The translations under genes were made by a program, and so were the position numbers. Positions 1 to 12,694 of a DNA stretch of 64,000 nt are shown piece after piece; position 1 is the first letter of the stretch, and every line of letters begins with the position of its first letter. The stretch comes from Bursaphelenchus xylophilus. Taxonomy: Eukaryota > Nematoda > Chromadorea > Rhabditida > Aphelenchoididae. Location: the NCBI GenBank assembly GCA_904066235.2, contig CAJFCV020000002.1, forward strand, positions 7,998,001 to 8,062,000. The letters run 5' to 3'. The notes below the pieces were generated by a model that worked only from the letters and a program-made list of their open reading frames with translations, made no database searches and was not told the origin of the DNA.

Positions 1-527
1 TTCCACGGACGTTCTTACGTCAGTAAGGCTAGTATCACACTATCCCACCTGTAGTAGGGTTAGAGTACTATCAAACCCAGAGGCATCGAACTCGCAGCTC
101 GCGTGTTGGTGTAGTACCTTGAATTTGAATAAGAGCAATTTTGAGTGGTCATTTTGCAGTGCCATGCAATGCGTATAGAACTCGAATGACATAACGCTAA
201 CGTACAACGTTTACAACGTCAGGACACCTTCAACAGTCTTGCGATAACATTTTGTCCCAAAAGGATCAATAGAAATTATTACGACTTCGCTTAAAATTAG
301 GCGGTAGGCTGTCTTTCAAGGTGTTGCACGAGACGCTAAAGAAGGCAGCACGGTTAACTCTTCAGGTAGTGACAGAGCTATTCACTACGAACCAAATAGT
401 AGCATAAACCATCTTCCTTCTTGGAGCATGACATAAAGTCGCGACCGAATTTTCTTCATGACCTGCCTAGTGGCTCCCAAAAAGTTAACCGAGTAGTTGC
501 TATTTTTTTCCAAGACCTTTGTGCCGC
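1..527. other. Non-coding stretch, no gene seen
   Basis: Short open frames on both strands show no recognisable domain and no splice-site support. The right part abuts the foldback element that begins at 536. Confidence 0.5.
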
Positions 528-535
528 TGATAAAT

Positions 536-1457
536 CGGAACTGGGACGATTGGGGAAAAAGACGATTGGGGAAAGGGACGATTGGGGAAAAAGACGATTG
601 GGGAAAAGTACGATTGGGGAAACCGAAAAGTATTATTTTTCTTCCATGCAAATGTCGAAGTTAGGATAATCGAGGGTGCTCATTTCGAATATCGGGTTTA
701 TTTTTTCTGAACATTACTAGTTTTCCTTAAGTAGTACTGTTAAGTACTAATTTTTTAAAAATTTTCGAAAAATACTGGATTTAGGGGATTTCGAAGGTGC
801 TGGTTTCGAAAATGATGTTCATTTTTCCTCTAGTACTATATAGTACTATTCTGATACTATATAGTACGAGGTCAAAATATGGCTTTTGACGTTAATGGTG
901 TTGTTTTGATGCTTAGTACTCTTCAAAAACACGTTTTGAAGACTTGGTGCTATATAGTACTACCTGATACTATGTAGTACGAGGTGTAAAGTTGGCCTTT
1001 AGGCGTTCGTGGTGTTGTTCTGGTGCTTAGTACGCCTATTTTTACTTCGTACTACATAGTATCAGGCAGTACTATATAGCACCAAGTCTTTAAAACGTGT
1101 TTTTGAATAGTACTAAGCATCAAAACAACACCATTAACGTCAAAAGCCATATTTTGACCTCGTACTATATAGTATCAGAATAGTACTATATAGTACTAGA
1201 GGAAAAATGAACATCATTTTCGAAATCAACACCCTCGAAAACCCCTATATCGAGTATTTATGAAAAAAAATCAAAAATTACTACTTTACAGTACTACTTA
1301 AGGAAAAAAGTAAGAATCAAAAAAATGAATGTCATTTTCGAAATGAGCACCCTCGATTATCCTAACTTCGACATTTGCATGGAAGAAAAATAATACTTTT
1401 CGGTTTCCCCAATCGTACTTTTCCCCAATCGTCTTTTTCCCCAATCGTCCAACTCCG
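536..1457. mobile_element. Foldback DNA transposon, non-autonomous
   Basis: The whole 922 bp is a near-perfect palindrome with arms of about 460 bp. The left end reads CGGAACTGGGACGATTGGGG, and the right end is its inverted relative with a one-base indel. Directly outside each end lies the same 8-mer TGATAAAT (528-535 and 1458-1465), a target-site duplication that extends to 9 bp if the next C is counted. The left arm starts with about five tandem copies of a 15-bp unit around GACGATTGGGGAAA (547-621); the right arm keeps about three (1404-1450). The centre carries inverted runs rich in TATAGTACTA. No transposase frame is present. An 8-9 bp duplication fits hAT or Mutator-type mobilisation, but the superfamily is not proven. 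Confidence 0.85.
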
Positions 1458-1465
1458 TGATAAAT

Positions 1466-3901
1466 CTAGGGCCCTGAAAAGGGACGTCTATTCTCTTTGT
1501 TGAAAACCCGTACAGGAGCCAGCGAGCTTAAGCGCGGTATTCTGAAGTTAAGGCCGAACAGACCCTTCATACTCGATGACAGTATTTTTTAAGATTTTAT
1601 CCAATTTTTTAAGGACTATGCCCTCGGGAAATTTACCTGCACAGAGTATCACTCCTCCGAATATGTTTCCATGAGAGATAGAAAAGATTCGGGCAGCGAG
1701 CGAAACGAAATCTAGAATATCCACTTACGTCGGGATGCCTGTTTGGCCCGATAGAAATAATGATCGTAGGAACTTGTCAAACAGTCCAACTAGACTTTGC
1801 TTTCTTAAGTGTTGTGAAGTACTTATGTTACTCTCTGTGGCGTATATCACACCTATTTGACTGCGCACGATCTAAGTTATAAAAACTTCAGTATAACAGA
1901 ACATCTAGAAACCGGCTTCATGAAATCTTCTAAGCCTAAATTCCCTGGTTCCTCTGTTGGTGGTGCCACTGCACATTCAGATGACAAGGCTTGTATTGTA
2001 GTTACTAATAGTGGGTACTATAGTTGTTGACTGTCAAGCCTTTAAAGATTGTGGCAAAAAGAAAAGCAGTCAAAAATTTCAATAACTTAGTTGCCAACCT
2101 AATATATTTTTGCTTTTAAAGTGTCATACCATCAACCAAATAAAATTATTCTCTCACAATTTTCTATTCTGTCCAACTCATTCCAAAATTTAGGCACCAC
2201 TTTCTTACGGATATTTTTTTTTAATTCTTGTTTATGTCACATTTTATGTCCTTAAATGGACGCAAAAAGACGGTTCAGTGATCGTTTTTTGTGTCCGAAA
2301 TAGCCAAGAGGATATGTTTATTTGTCTGTGACGTTGATCTAAGATGCCCTGAGGCAATTAGAATACTTTTTGGTCCCTAAAATGAATGTCCAGAGGACTA
2401 CTGCTATTTAAAATCCTTTCGCTGATAAAACTGATTTTCGGGCATGTGTCTACCTCGTGTGTGGTGCCAGTTTTACATTATTGATGTGTATTTTTAAGAG
2501 AGGGATCATTTCTTCCGTATTTACGTCAGAATTGCTTTTTGTAACAAGTCGGATTGTTACCATTCAGTATCAAATTTCAACTTGTTTTCTTTGATCTCTT
2601 GCCGCATAATTAGGGCTTATCTTTGAACCAAATAAACCTTTGTTAGTAGTTGGTTTATAGCAATTACTGTTGATTTGATTGCTAAACCTTTGTACTTCCA
2701 ACTGCTAGTCCAACCCCCAAGCCCACCTCAATTCATTTGTCTAAAAAAGTTTGTTGTTGTCAGAGCCCACAACGGATGCTCTTCGGATGTCATTTGTTAT
2801 AAGCGATGTCAAAAACGAACCGGGTCCAAAGACCCCCACATTTCGGGGACCTCGGGGCACGAGGTCTTTCCTGATAATGTGATCTTCTATATTCAAAACC
2901 GAGCTGTTCTTGTCACGTCAAACCTATTCGAGAGATCGTATGGGAGAGGGGCGAAGGGTTTTCTGAGTGTGTCAATTTTATGGCCATGGATTGAATATTC
3001 ATTAAGGGGGATTGAATATTCGCTGCACTGTAGGAGAATATATTATAAAACCGAATTGGAAATGATGGTTTCAGGAAAAAAAGATGGGAGAGGGAGGTGA
3101 TAGATGGAGCTGTTGCTAGTAGCGAGAGTAATTAGACGGCTAGATTTGTTGTTTTTTATTTAGAAAAGATTAATCGACCATTTCTTTGACGTCACACGTG
3201 TCCTTTTCACATTGATCTAGACATAAGGGATCCCAGAAATCAAGTTTTACCGATTGAATCTTTAAAGGTTCAAGTCCTTTCTAGACCAAATATAAATGCA
3301 AATCAATAAAGTATTCAATGCGAACGCCTTCGGATTGTACAAAGTTTGAAGCTAAGAAGTCAGAGTCTTGGGTCAGTACCTGCCCATAACAAAAGCGATG
3401 GCAGGCGTAACAAAAACTCATATTATATGAACACTTGTTGTGCCATAAAGCTCTCTTTATTAGACCCACGAAGAAGGCCGGGGAAATATTTATTTAGTTA
3501 AAAAGGATCCAGGGCCCAAAGTTATTTTTGCCATCAATTTCACCGTTTTTGCAGGCGTCAAAATTTCAATAAATCATACATCCCACTTGCCTCGTCTTTA
3601 TCCATTCATCTTCCCAGATCAGCATGTGGTGCCATAGACACTTCACGTAGCCATTTATTACTTTTTCCATATCCGTCTGACCAAAATCATATAATATCTT
3701 CCATGGCCTTACATTAAGGTTTCCAAATTTCTAAAATCATGGCTTCCGTTGTTTCCTCCATTAATTCAATCAAAACTTTCGCAACTCCTCGAATATCCCT
3801 TCCTTACGTCAACTTGATGAATGAAGGCCGGAGGGGGTGTCACAGTATTTTTTTGTAATTTATTTCCCTCACCTCAGGCACTGATCTCTTGTTTTTTTCA
3901 G
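1466..3901. other. Intergenic region upstream of the potassium channel gene
   Basis: No coding exon can be supported. The longest open frame (2675-3100, +) has no recognisable domain. The region probably contains the potassium channel promoter and 5' leader, but no specific element was identified. Confidence 0.4.
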
Positions 3902-3928
3902 CTCGATCATTCGGCCGATTTCAACGGA

Positions 3929-6900
3929 ATGCCCAAGGGCCGGACCGTCAAAAGAAATGGAAGCGGAGTCTCGTGGCAGGTTCGTATTTTAATTGATTTA
4001 GTGGGCTCCAGGTGAGGAGAAGAGGGAGTTGTTTTAACATTTGATTTTGATTATTTTTGGGGGCGTCGCTTTTCCGTAGGGCCGAAGTTCTTCGGGGATT
4101 TATTTTCGGTGGGAATTGTGGGATGGATTGGGTTGCCCACATGTTGTTACACATTCAGAGGGAGTGTCAGTTTCCCGGTTGTGAACTTGTTGATTTAAAT
4201 AGCACTCCTTGGACATACTTTTTCAACATTCCTAGGCGTCGCTTTTTGTCCAGGAGCTCGCTTGTTTCCGTCTTTATTACATATTTTACGAATTCATGGG
4301 AAGTACTTTAGAAATATTAATATGCATATGTACTTCCTTCAAACTTGTGGCCGATCTACCGTGTACTATTCCGTTCAGACACAGCACTTAGCTATTTCCG
4401 GGCTGTTCTTTGAATTCTTATGGGAAAATCTGAAGCCGTAATCACTTCCGGATTGTCGCAGTTTCTTATCTCCAACATCACTTATGAACTTTGGTTGGTT
4501 ACAAGAAAGAATTAAGCTTAAGAGGATTATACCTAGAAGTACAAGACCACAAAGGTCTTGAGGATCTCAAAAATTAAAAAAAGGACTCTGTGTGTGGATA
4601 TCTTAGATGACATTTTGCTGTCGTGAAAAGTTTTTTCTGAGTTTTGCGGCTCAAAGAAATCTTCGCAGGCCCGATTGCACGCCAATTTATTTTCTTCAAA
4701 AACGATTGCGGATTTCTCTGACCTCTAATCAACCGCTGGCCATGTGGCCATTTGATCCTACTGTTTTATGGACGGCCTTTTACAATGTAGTTAAAGACGA
4801 ACGCCTCGCAATAAAAGAGTCATTTCTAGCCATATCTTGGCCGAAATTGCCCTCAGGCCTTAGTTTTACCTTCGTCTTCGGACGTCATGTTTTTTGGATG
4901 CCGTCCACACGTTTCACGTGCAATAAAAGCGGGAGATGTGCGGTAGTAAAAAAGGGGAAGGGGAAGTGTCTCCTTGGCCAAATCATGACCTTAGACAAGG
5001 GCCTGGTTCCTGGTTGCGCGTTGAGAGTCCAATTAGACGGCGTCTAGGTTTTGCTTTCAAAGATTGGCGGAAAGCTTTGTTTTGTCGAATATGACGTTAT
5101 TATTTGGTTCATAGGGTTGGGTTCTGCAATCTTTGAGAGACGAAAAGTTTTTGTTATTTGTATCGGATATGATGAGTATGTCAAAGGAATTAAAAATAGG
5201 TTGTAAATAGGACTAGACGTACTGAGAAAAATGGGGTTTGAAAAAGGGAAAAAGGTTTTTGGAAACTCGAGCCGTACATATTATCTATAGCCGAATCTTT
5301 TATGGCCCTCTTCTCCTATCGGTTATACTATCCGATTCCTCCCTTAAATCCCCATTTCCCGTCCCTCTAATTGCTCTCTGATTATTGTTATTTTTGTTTA
5401 CTCATCTTCGAATTTTCCCAACTCTCAATTTCCCTTCCTTCGCTTTCCATTCGCCCCCAAATGACCGCCCCTTTTTGCAGCCATCGTCGATAACTTCGGA
5501 AGAACTCCGACTCATCAACTCCTCAGTTGGCGCTGGCTCCATGGCCGATCCCGCCGAGCTTATTTGTTTGAATATCGGTGGGCAATCGTTCCGATGCAAA
5601 GCCGTAACCCTCAAAGCCAAATGTCCGGACGCTCGGCTCGGCTTGTTCGTGGGACAAAGCCATGAAAACCGGCTCCGACTCTGCGATGGGTTCTTCACTG
5701 TGAGTTGGGTTCCGTGGTTTGTGATTTCGAACAATGCGGACGGTTAGAGATGGGCGATTCTTTTTTGCTAAGGCTGAGAAAACAAATAAATCGGCTGTTC
5801 GGTAATCTTAGGGCAGCTTATTGCATTTTGCCTACAATAACATACACAGTAAACCTTATTTATGCCAAAGAATCAAAATTTTTAATTTTCCCTCTTTGCT
5901 GTGTATAAAAATCAAAGAAAAACTCTTAAAACATCAAGATTATACCCGGCAAATTTAACCCCATTTCAAACCAAAGGGATCGCTTTCTCACTTACCATAT
6001 AATGTTACATTTCCGACCAAAGATCACTTGCCGCGCGTACTTTAATTCCCACTACAAATTCCACCGCTTGAGAATGTCATTTTCCGTCTACATACTACGA
6101 AACGCATATTGTTTTGACAGTTGTCCATTGTTTTTGGAATTATTCTGTCATTCCCAAGCGTTTTTCTGACTACGTTGTTTTTTAATGTCCGAAAAAACAT
6201 AAAAAATGAGGTAAGAGTGAAGAAATCATACTGCACCAGACGTTCATAAGAGAACCAATGAAAGCGATCCCTCATTTTTTGAAAAAATAAAACGTAAAAA
6301 ATAAGGCCGACGTGAGAAAAAAGCAAGAAAATTCAAATTCAGCCTTTTTTCAAAATCCCAAACTCGATCTTGTATGTTCACTTTCACATGATGACAAATG
6401 AAATAAAAATTTAAATTTATTTTTGTCCATAAAAATATATTTTTAGAGATCCACATCAAAATACACAAACATTTTTTCCTTCGGAATCCTTTTTTAACCC
6501 AATTGAATATAAATGAAATTTTTAAATTCTAAATGAGTTGCACTTTTCATCATTTTGAAACAAAAATCTAAAAAATCAAGAACAGCTACGATTTTTATAA
6601 AGAACTGCATTTTCAGGCCACAAACGAGTACTTTTTCGAAAGGTCAGGGAAGTTATTTGAGAGCATCTACACCTTTTACGTCACAAGTGAACTGCATAGG
6701 TATGCATTTTGTCTTTCTCGATCATCCAACTGTAAATAATTTTCTTAAGAATTAATAGCCTTTAATTTCCATTTTCCAGGCCATCGGATATCTGTGAGAG
6801 CGAATTTTTGGGCGAATTACATTACTGGCGGGTCCCCGAATCCAAGGTTGCACCGTGTTGTTGGCCAAAATACGATCCCATGTAAGTTTTTATTGCCTGT

Positions 6901-8559
6901 TATCCCCTTACTACACTCAATTTTGAGCACTTTGTTTTTTTGTTCAAAATTGAGTTTCTTTCCTAAAACTACTAAAAATTGAATTGTTACCCTCGCAAAT
7001 GATCTGGAATTTGTGTATTTGCACACCTTAAACATGACAAAACCAGATCTGAAACAAAACAGTTAGGGGTTTGATAACACAATAATAAACCCATGTTTTT
7101 TTACGATACAACCGATATCACTCAAAGCAGAGGTCGTACAAAAATTTGTGTTATTATTGCAAAAAAAGCTCTGAGAAGATGCATGATTGAAAAAGAAGAA
7201 GTGTTTTACGTATATTTTTTCAAAAATTCAGCGAGAAAATCCTTGAAAACTCTTATGATCACATTGAAGAAGTAATAAGCCAAAATGTTTGATATTTTCA
7301 GCGAAGATTCCATCGATGACCTCCTTGCTCACAAACGAAGTCCGGATGAGACGATGCGACAGCGATTGGATCGATTTTGTGAAGGAGATGGCACCCTCGC
7401 CTCGACTTTGTTCACCTTCCTCAGCATTTGTTTCGTTCTCATCTCAGTGTTGGGATTAGTTCTGGGATCCATTGAGGACTTCCAGAACCCCTTCGAGAAA
7501 ACGGCGAATGGAACATTTTTATTCACAGGGAACGTGAGCAAAGGTAAGTTCTCGCCCAATCTTTAGTTGTGATTGCTATAAACCGGCTCTATCCCCTCTA
7601 ATTCCAGCAAATACTCCTCCAAACATTATCTGGGAGCCGCACTCGGCCTTCACGATTGTCGAGACCACCTGTATCATCTGGTTTTCCATCGAATATTTCC
7701 TGAGATTGGCTGTGGCGCCGAATCGTTTGACCTTTATGTGTGGTATCCTCAATGTTGTGGATCTGATCGCAATCTTGCCATTTTACATGGAACTCTTCTT
7801 GAAGACGTGTGGCTATGACGTCGACAGTCTTAGTGATATCAAAGGCACGTTTCTATATAAATCTGAAGATCTAAATTTTTCCAAATTCCAATATTCGTCT
7901 GATTATAGGTGCTTTTCTGGTTGTTCGAATCATGCGCGTCCTCCGGGTGGTTCGTATTCTGAAGTTGTCTCGCTACAGTACTGGTATGAAGACGTTCGCC
8001 TTGACCTTGAGGAGTTCGGCGCGTCAGTTGGGAATGATGGGGATGGTCCTCTTTACCGGGGTCATCTTCTTCTCGACGTTGCTCTACTTCGTCGAGAAAG
8101 ATGAGCCCGGATCTCCATTCACTTCGATCCCATCCGCTTTTTGGTGGTATGTATAGAGAGAGTTTCTTTGAAGAGCTAGAGCCCTCGAATAGCTTGATTT
8201 ATAACATCTAAATTGTAGGGCAATTGTAACCATGTCGACGGTCGGTTATGGAGATCAGATTCCAAAGACGATCCTTGGAAAGACCATTGCCAGCGGCGCT
8301 ATTCTCAGCGGAGTCCTTGTGCTTGCCTTGCCGTAAGTGTGAATCTGAACCTTCGAATACATAAACTTACAGCATCACAATCATCGTCGACAACTTCATG
8401 AAAGTCTCGGGGAGCATGCAGAACCGACCTCAAGTCCAACGTCCCTATTCCGACACCGAATCGAGCCGACCCACCTCTCCTGCCAATGGAAAATTGACCA
8501 AAGACAACGACAGTATGGCCAGACTCACTCCATCTGTCACTGGCAACAATGTTGCCTAA
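3929..8559 (+). CDS. Voltage-gated potassium channel alpha subunit (Kv, non-Shaker class)
   Basis: Exons: 3902-3979 (ATG at 3929), 5481-5699, 6617-6699, 6780-6881, 7302-7543, 7608-7844, 7909-8146, 8219-8332, 8373-8559; about 490 aa. All junctions keep phase. The T1 tetramerisation domain (about aa 45-145) starts with an NIGG motif and carries a full HX5CX20CC zinc site, which marks Shab/Shaw/Shal-type rather than Shaker channels. Six membrane segments follow. S4 ([16 protein letters not shown]) has basic residues at every third position, and the pore contains TVGYGD. The product should be a plasma-membrane potassium-selective channel of nerve or muscle. The intron at 7845-7908 requires a GC-AG boundary. 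The first exon is small; an alternative start is the ATG at 5541 just before the T1 domain. Subfamily (egl-36, exp-2 or kvs type) was not decided. The C-terminus is short, with no inactivation ball seen. Confidence 0.92.
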
Positions 8560-8812
8560 CTTTTTAGAAGAGAGTCACAACCTCCTCGCGGAGGATATTT
8601 ATGTAAAACCTTGTTGATTACTGGCTACTCTCTAGTCGAAACGTCTTCTTTACCTAGCATAATCATTTCTTACTGTAATATCATTGTCCGTTCTTTGGTC
8701 GATCCAGTGAATATTTATGATCTCATTCATGTATACAAACTTCTACTGTCTAGAATACGAAAAGATTCATTGAAACTATGGAATAAACTTATGATTTATC
8801 AAGACGAAACGT
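8560..8812 (+). terminator. 3' UTR of the potassium channel with AATAAA
   Basis: The sequence runs from the TAA stop to the polyadenylation hexamer AATAAA at 8782-8787. Bases 8642-8811 recur almost unchanged at 17733-17902. Confidence 0.6.
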
Positions 8813-8930
8813 AATAATATTCCCATGGCCCAATTTCGTAACTGAATTTTTGAGCGAATAATTCGACTTTCAACACAAAAGTTTGAATTAACTTGGGAAA
8901 TTCAAATTTTCATAACTATAAGGGTTAACC

Positions 8931-9090
8931 CTTTTCCCGCCTTAAATAAGGTATAACCTGGGCAAAAAGGTCGACGAAACGTTGGCAAAAGTCTTGCCAA
9001 AGCTCCGTCAATCCTTTGCCAAGCTTTTACAAAGCCTTTTACCCCCACTTCCCCCTTCAACACCGAAAAATTAAAAAAAACCCACAAATA
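8931..9090 (+). repeat. Dispersed repeat, copy 1
   Basis: The block starts TCCCGCCTTAAATAAGGT and contains GCGAAACGTTGGCAAAAG-like segments. It matches 10611-10770 in the same orientation with moderate divergence. No terminal repeats or target duplication were recognised. Confidence 0.65.
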
Positions 9091-9295
9091 ACTAAAATTT
9101 CAAAAAAATCTCAAAATAAAGTAAGGGTTAACCCGTGTTCACGCCAAATTATTGCCGTCAAAAAATGGTTTTGCGAGCTGCGCCCATCCTTACAAATATT
9201 TCGGCAACCATTGTATACGATGCTTATTAAAACCCACTCATTTCCAAAAAGCATAAAATTAACAACAAAATAAAAGCAGAAGAACAACTGATGTG

Positions 9296-10180
9296 TTAAG
9301 ATACAACATTAATATCTTCTTCATCGTCGGTTGGAATCAATTCAAAGGTGAATAGGCTTTTCAGGTTTTCCTTTGTAATTTCTTGGATTTTTTTCCCTGA
9401 GGCTCTGGCTGTGGCTGCCAGTTCTTCTCGCCGTCGGTGCCTGTAGTTAAAAGTTCTGTTGCTGACGTCTCCGAGCACATTCTGAAACCATAAAGCGAAC
9501 TAAAATTGAATTTTTCCAAAAAAATCCCCGCTGGGCACAAAATTAAATCGAAATTTTCTCAAAATTTAATGTTCCGATTTCGAAAATTTTAACGGATTAT
9601 GAAAGCCCATACTTCAAAGTATAATATATCCTAAAATGAAGAAGATCTAAGGCAAAAAAACTACCAATTCCAACTAAACATCAAACTTTTCGTCATTCTG
9701 AGATACTGTAATATCCGAAATTTCTTCGTTATCTTTCTGGCTAAGCCTGTGGTCTTGTGTTTGGGATTGCAATAATCTACTCGCAGTTGTGTTGCTGATG
9801 TATCCAACCACGTTCTAAAACTATAACATGAATAAAAAGCAATTTTTCCAGTAAAAAATCCCTGCCGGGCAAAAAAATAAATTAGAAGTTTCTCAAAATT
9901 TAATGTTCCGATTTCAAAAATTTTGACGGATTATGAAAGCCTACTCTTTAAAGTATAATATATCTTAAAATCAAGAGGATCTAAGGCAAAAAACCTACCA
10001 ATTCTGACGAATATCACGATTTTGATCACCTTGTGGTAGTGTAATATCGTGATTTTTGAGTTTTTTTATCTCGTGCATGAGCTGACTCTATTCCTGTTGT
10101 CTTCGTTTCTTGTCCTCTCTGGAATACAGCGATGTCGAAGTTGCAGCGGAGGGTGATTGTGTAAAACCAGTCGATTTCAT
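9296..10180 (-). pseudogene. Uncertain minus-strand gene or gene remnant with duplicated exon unit
   Basis: Reading leftward, an acceptor precedes an ATG at 10180; a second acceptor precedes an exon-like block near 9822, and a third precedes an open block running to a stop at 9296. The last block encodes about 60 acidic and basic residues ending DDEEDINVVS. The middle block, in the matching frame, also begins VxGxxSNxT and ends in an acidic tail. The first block hits a stop after about 30 codons in the ATG frame, although another frame stays open further. No domain is recognised. It could be a young lineage-specific gene with alternative last exons, or decaying sequence. Confidence 0.25.
9440..10020. 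repeat. Tandem duplication of a 337-bp unit
   Basis: About 9440-9690 and 9777-10020 are diverged direct copies offset by 337 bp. Shared landmarks include TCTCAAAATTTAATGTTCCG, GACGGATTATGAAAGCC-like sequence and AAGTATAATATATC. Each copy spans an exon-like segment and its flanking intron-like DNA. Confidence 0.8.
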
Positions 10181-10610
10181 CTAAATTCAAAAGTCATAAA
10201 TTTCAGTTTTTGAGAATGAACTCAACGTAAGATGATGCAATGGCTAAAAATGAGGTACCTATTGAAAGCTGAAGCAATATCCTATAATCCTATAAGGAGA
10301 AAACCTGAGCTTTCGTTCCATAAGAAAAGTTACAGATCATCCAAATTGACTTACTTTTGTCCAAGGTTTGAAACAAAGCCCCAAATTATGCCAAAGCAAA
10401 CATTTATCTGTCTCGTTTGTGTAATTTCTAATTTTTCTGCTTTATTTCTGCATACTTTGTTTATTTATGCATTTACAGAAGCTTGTTCTGCGGTTTTATT
10501 ACGGTATTTCTGCAGAGGGGAACACTTGATGAAAATGACCGGGGGAAGACTTGACTCGAACCATTTTTTTGACGTTTTGCAATAGAAAGTAATTTGGCGT
10601 GCGTGTTCCC

Positions 10611-10770
10611 GCCTAAAATAAGGTCAAAACTGGGCAAAAAGTGGGCGAAACGTTGGCAAAAGCTTTGCCAAAAGTTGGCCAAACTTTTGCCAAGGTTTTG
10701 CCTCATATTTTACCTCCCACAACCTTCTTTTCTCCCCCCACCTTCAAGATCAACAACAAAAAAAACGAAA
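10611..10770 (+). repeat. Dispersed repeat, copy 2
   Basis: Direct-orientation relative of 8931-9090. Both copies carry GGGCAAAAAG, CGAAACGTTGGCAAAAG and a pyrimidine-rich tail followed by A-runs. Confidence 0.65.
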
Positions 10771-11304
10771 AAAACATACCGAAATCCTGCTGTGATGTGG
10801 CCGGGATTGAAAAAAACCTGGAAAGAAGATAATTAAAAAAGTTAAAAATTATATAACACGAAAAATCACGAAAGGAGTTATGTAAAATCACAAAAGCTCA
10901 TATGACAACATGTGCTGCAACATTCTCTTGCGGAAAAATGGACTCCCTTTTTTGGGGAAACAAAGCTGTTTGGGGTGCAGGCTGCGCCCGAGGAACTGCA
11001 AATAAATTTTGATAAAATACTTTCAAAACAGCGGGGAATGATGAGATTATCAAAATCTAATTGATTTATGATATTTAGAAAAAAGAATCGAATTTTTATA
11101 ATATAATGCAACTTGAAGCGAGTTATATCAAAAATAATATTTATATTATACATGACAAAAATTTGTGAAAAAAATGTTTTTAATGAAAGAAAAGGCAGGA
11201 ATGAAATAGAAAATAATCTAGTAGATTAAATTTTTGATTTTTAGAGACCATGCCGATCAATTTTTATGCGATTTAACCGAAGTTACAGCCGAAACAAACT
11301 TATA
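10771..11304. other. AT-rich non-coding stretch
   Basis: No domain, splice-supported exon or repeat was seen here up to the TA that flanks the next transposon. Confidence 0.4.
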
Positions 11305-12692
11305 CAGTGCGTCCCAGGTTTTTGGTTCCACCCCATTTTTTGATCATATCTCGGGGTGTTTTTTCTCAAATGCCATGAAATTTTACACAAGTGTTAACCA
11401 ACCTTTGAGAATAAGCTATGCAAAGTTTCATCCCATTTGGCTTCAGTACTCTGACGTTATGGCGATTTTTTTAAAATTTTGGGCGTCCCAGGTTTTTGGT
11501 TCCACTTGGAAATTTGCGAGTTTTTGGTCCGGTTTTGAACCAGCCTGCTCTTAATACCATTCCTCGTGTTCTCTGTAGTATCAGAAAGGGTATTACATTC
11601 GGATCTACCGTACTTTATCGACACAGTGGCCCCACGAGCCATCTCCGACCTTGTACATCAGGTAAACATTGGTTTTAAAAAAAAAATCCGATTAGTGATT
11701 TATTTCCGGCAAGAAACAACTTAGACTGCTTGCAGCAAACGCAAGATGTAAAACAAACCGATACCGATTTGTTTGAAGTCATTTAATCGACCTTTTAGGT
11801 CGTTTAAGCTATCGTATACCTTCCACAGTAACCTTCAAAGGCCCTAAAAGTACAGAAAATTACTATCCATGGGAACTTTTTGCTCAGAAAATCAAACTCA
11901 GCATGTTAACAAACCTATAGCTGCATCTTATTTCTTGCTTAAATGTTCTATCTGGCGCGAGTGGTGGGTTCAAGGATAAATGGGTAAAAGCAAGCCTATT
12001 TTGGCCTATTTTTTGGAACTTTTTTGTAGAACGAACTTTACAGACCCGATTTATTTTGAAACGGCTAATAATTGTAGCATTACGTTTTCAGGCACGCTGC
12101 GTTCAAATTTGCATATCAAATTTTGTGATTCTCGTCCATTCCTCTTGGTAATTCGGGGTATAAAGTGTTACGGTAGCTACTTGTTGAAGATGATATGCCG
12201 AGAAAATACTCGAGATCATTGAGCAAGCTACCTTTTTTCATTAAGTAGATGCACACTGTATAATTTAACAGCATTGGCAAGTTTAATGCCCAAAAAACAG
12301 CCTGACTGAAATTTTTTTCAGAACCAATCTTTATCTCATGTACAAGGTCGGAGATGGCTCATAGCGCCACTCCGTCGAAAAAGTACGGCAGATACGAATG
12401 TAATACCTTTTCTAATACTACAGAGTACAAAATGAATAGTATTAAGAGCAGGTTGGTTCAAAACCGGACCAAAAAACTCGCAAATTTCCACGTGGAACCA
12501 AAAACCTGGGACACCCAAAATTTAAAAAAAATTGCCATAACGTCAGAGTACTGAAGCCAATTGGGATGAAACTTCGCATAGCTTATTCTCAAAGGTTGGT
12601 TAACACTTGTGTAAAATTTCATGGCATTTGAGAAAAAACACCCCGAGATATGATCAAAAAATGGGGTGGAACCAAAAACCTGGGACGCACTG
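11305..12692. mobile_element. Long-TIR, TA-flanked Tc1/mariner-type element without transposase
   Basis: The element starts CAGTGCGTCCCAGG and ends with the exact inverse. Each end is bordered by TA (11303-11304, 12693-12694), the target duplication of the Tc1/mariner superfamily. Inverted repeats extend about 380 bp (11305-11690 against 12310-12692) with a few mismatches. The 600-bp centre holds no transposase-like frame, so this 1388-bp copy is non-autonomous. Confidence 0.85.
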
Positions 12693-12694
12693 TA

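Noticed and set aside
2675..3100. 141-codon open frame upstream of the potassium channel
   Set aside because: Low-complexity composition without any recognisable motif or splice context.
4607..5047. 146-codon open frame in the first intron of the potassium channel gene
   Set aside because: No domain, no splice sites, and it lies wholly in an intron on the coding strand; chance frame.
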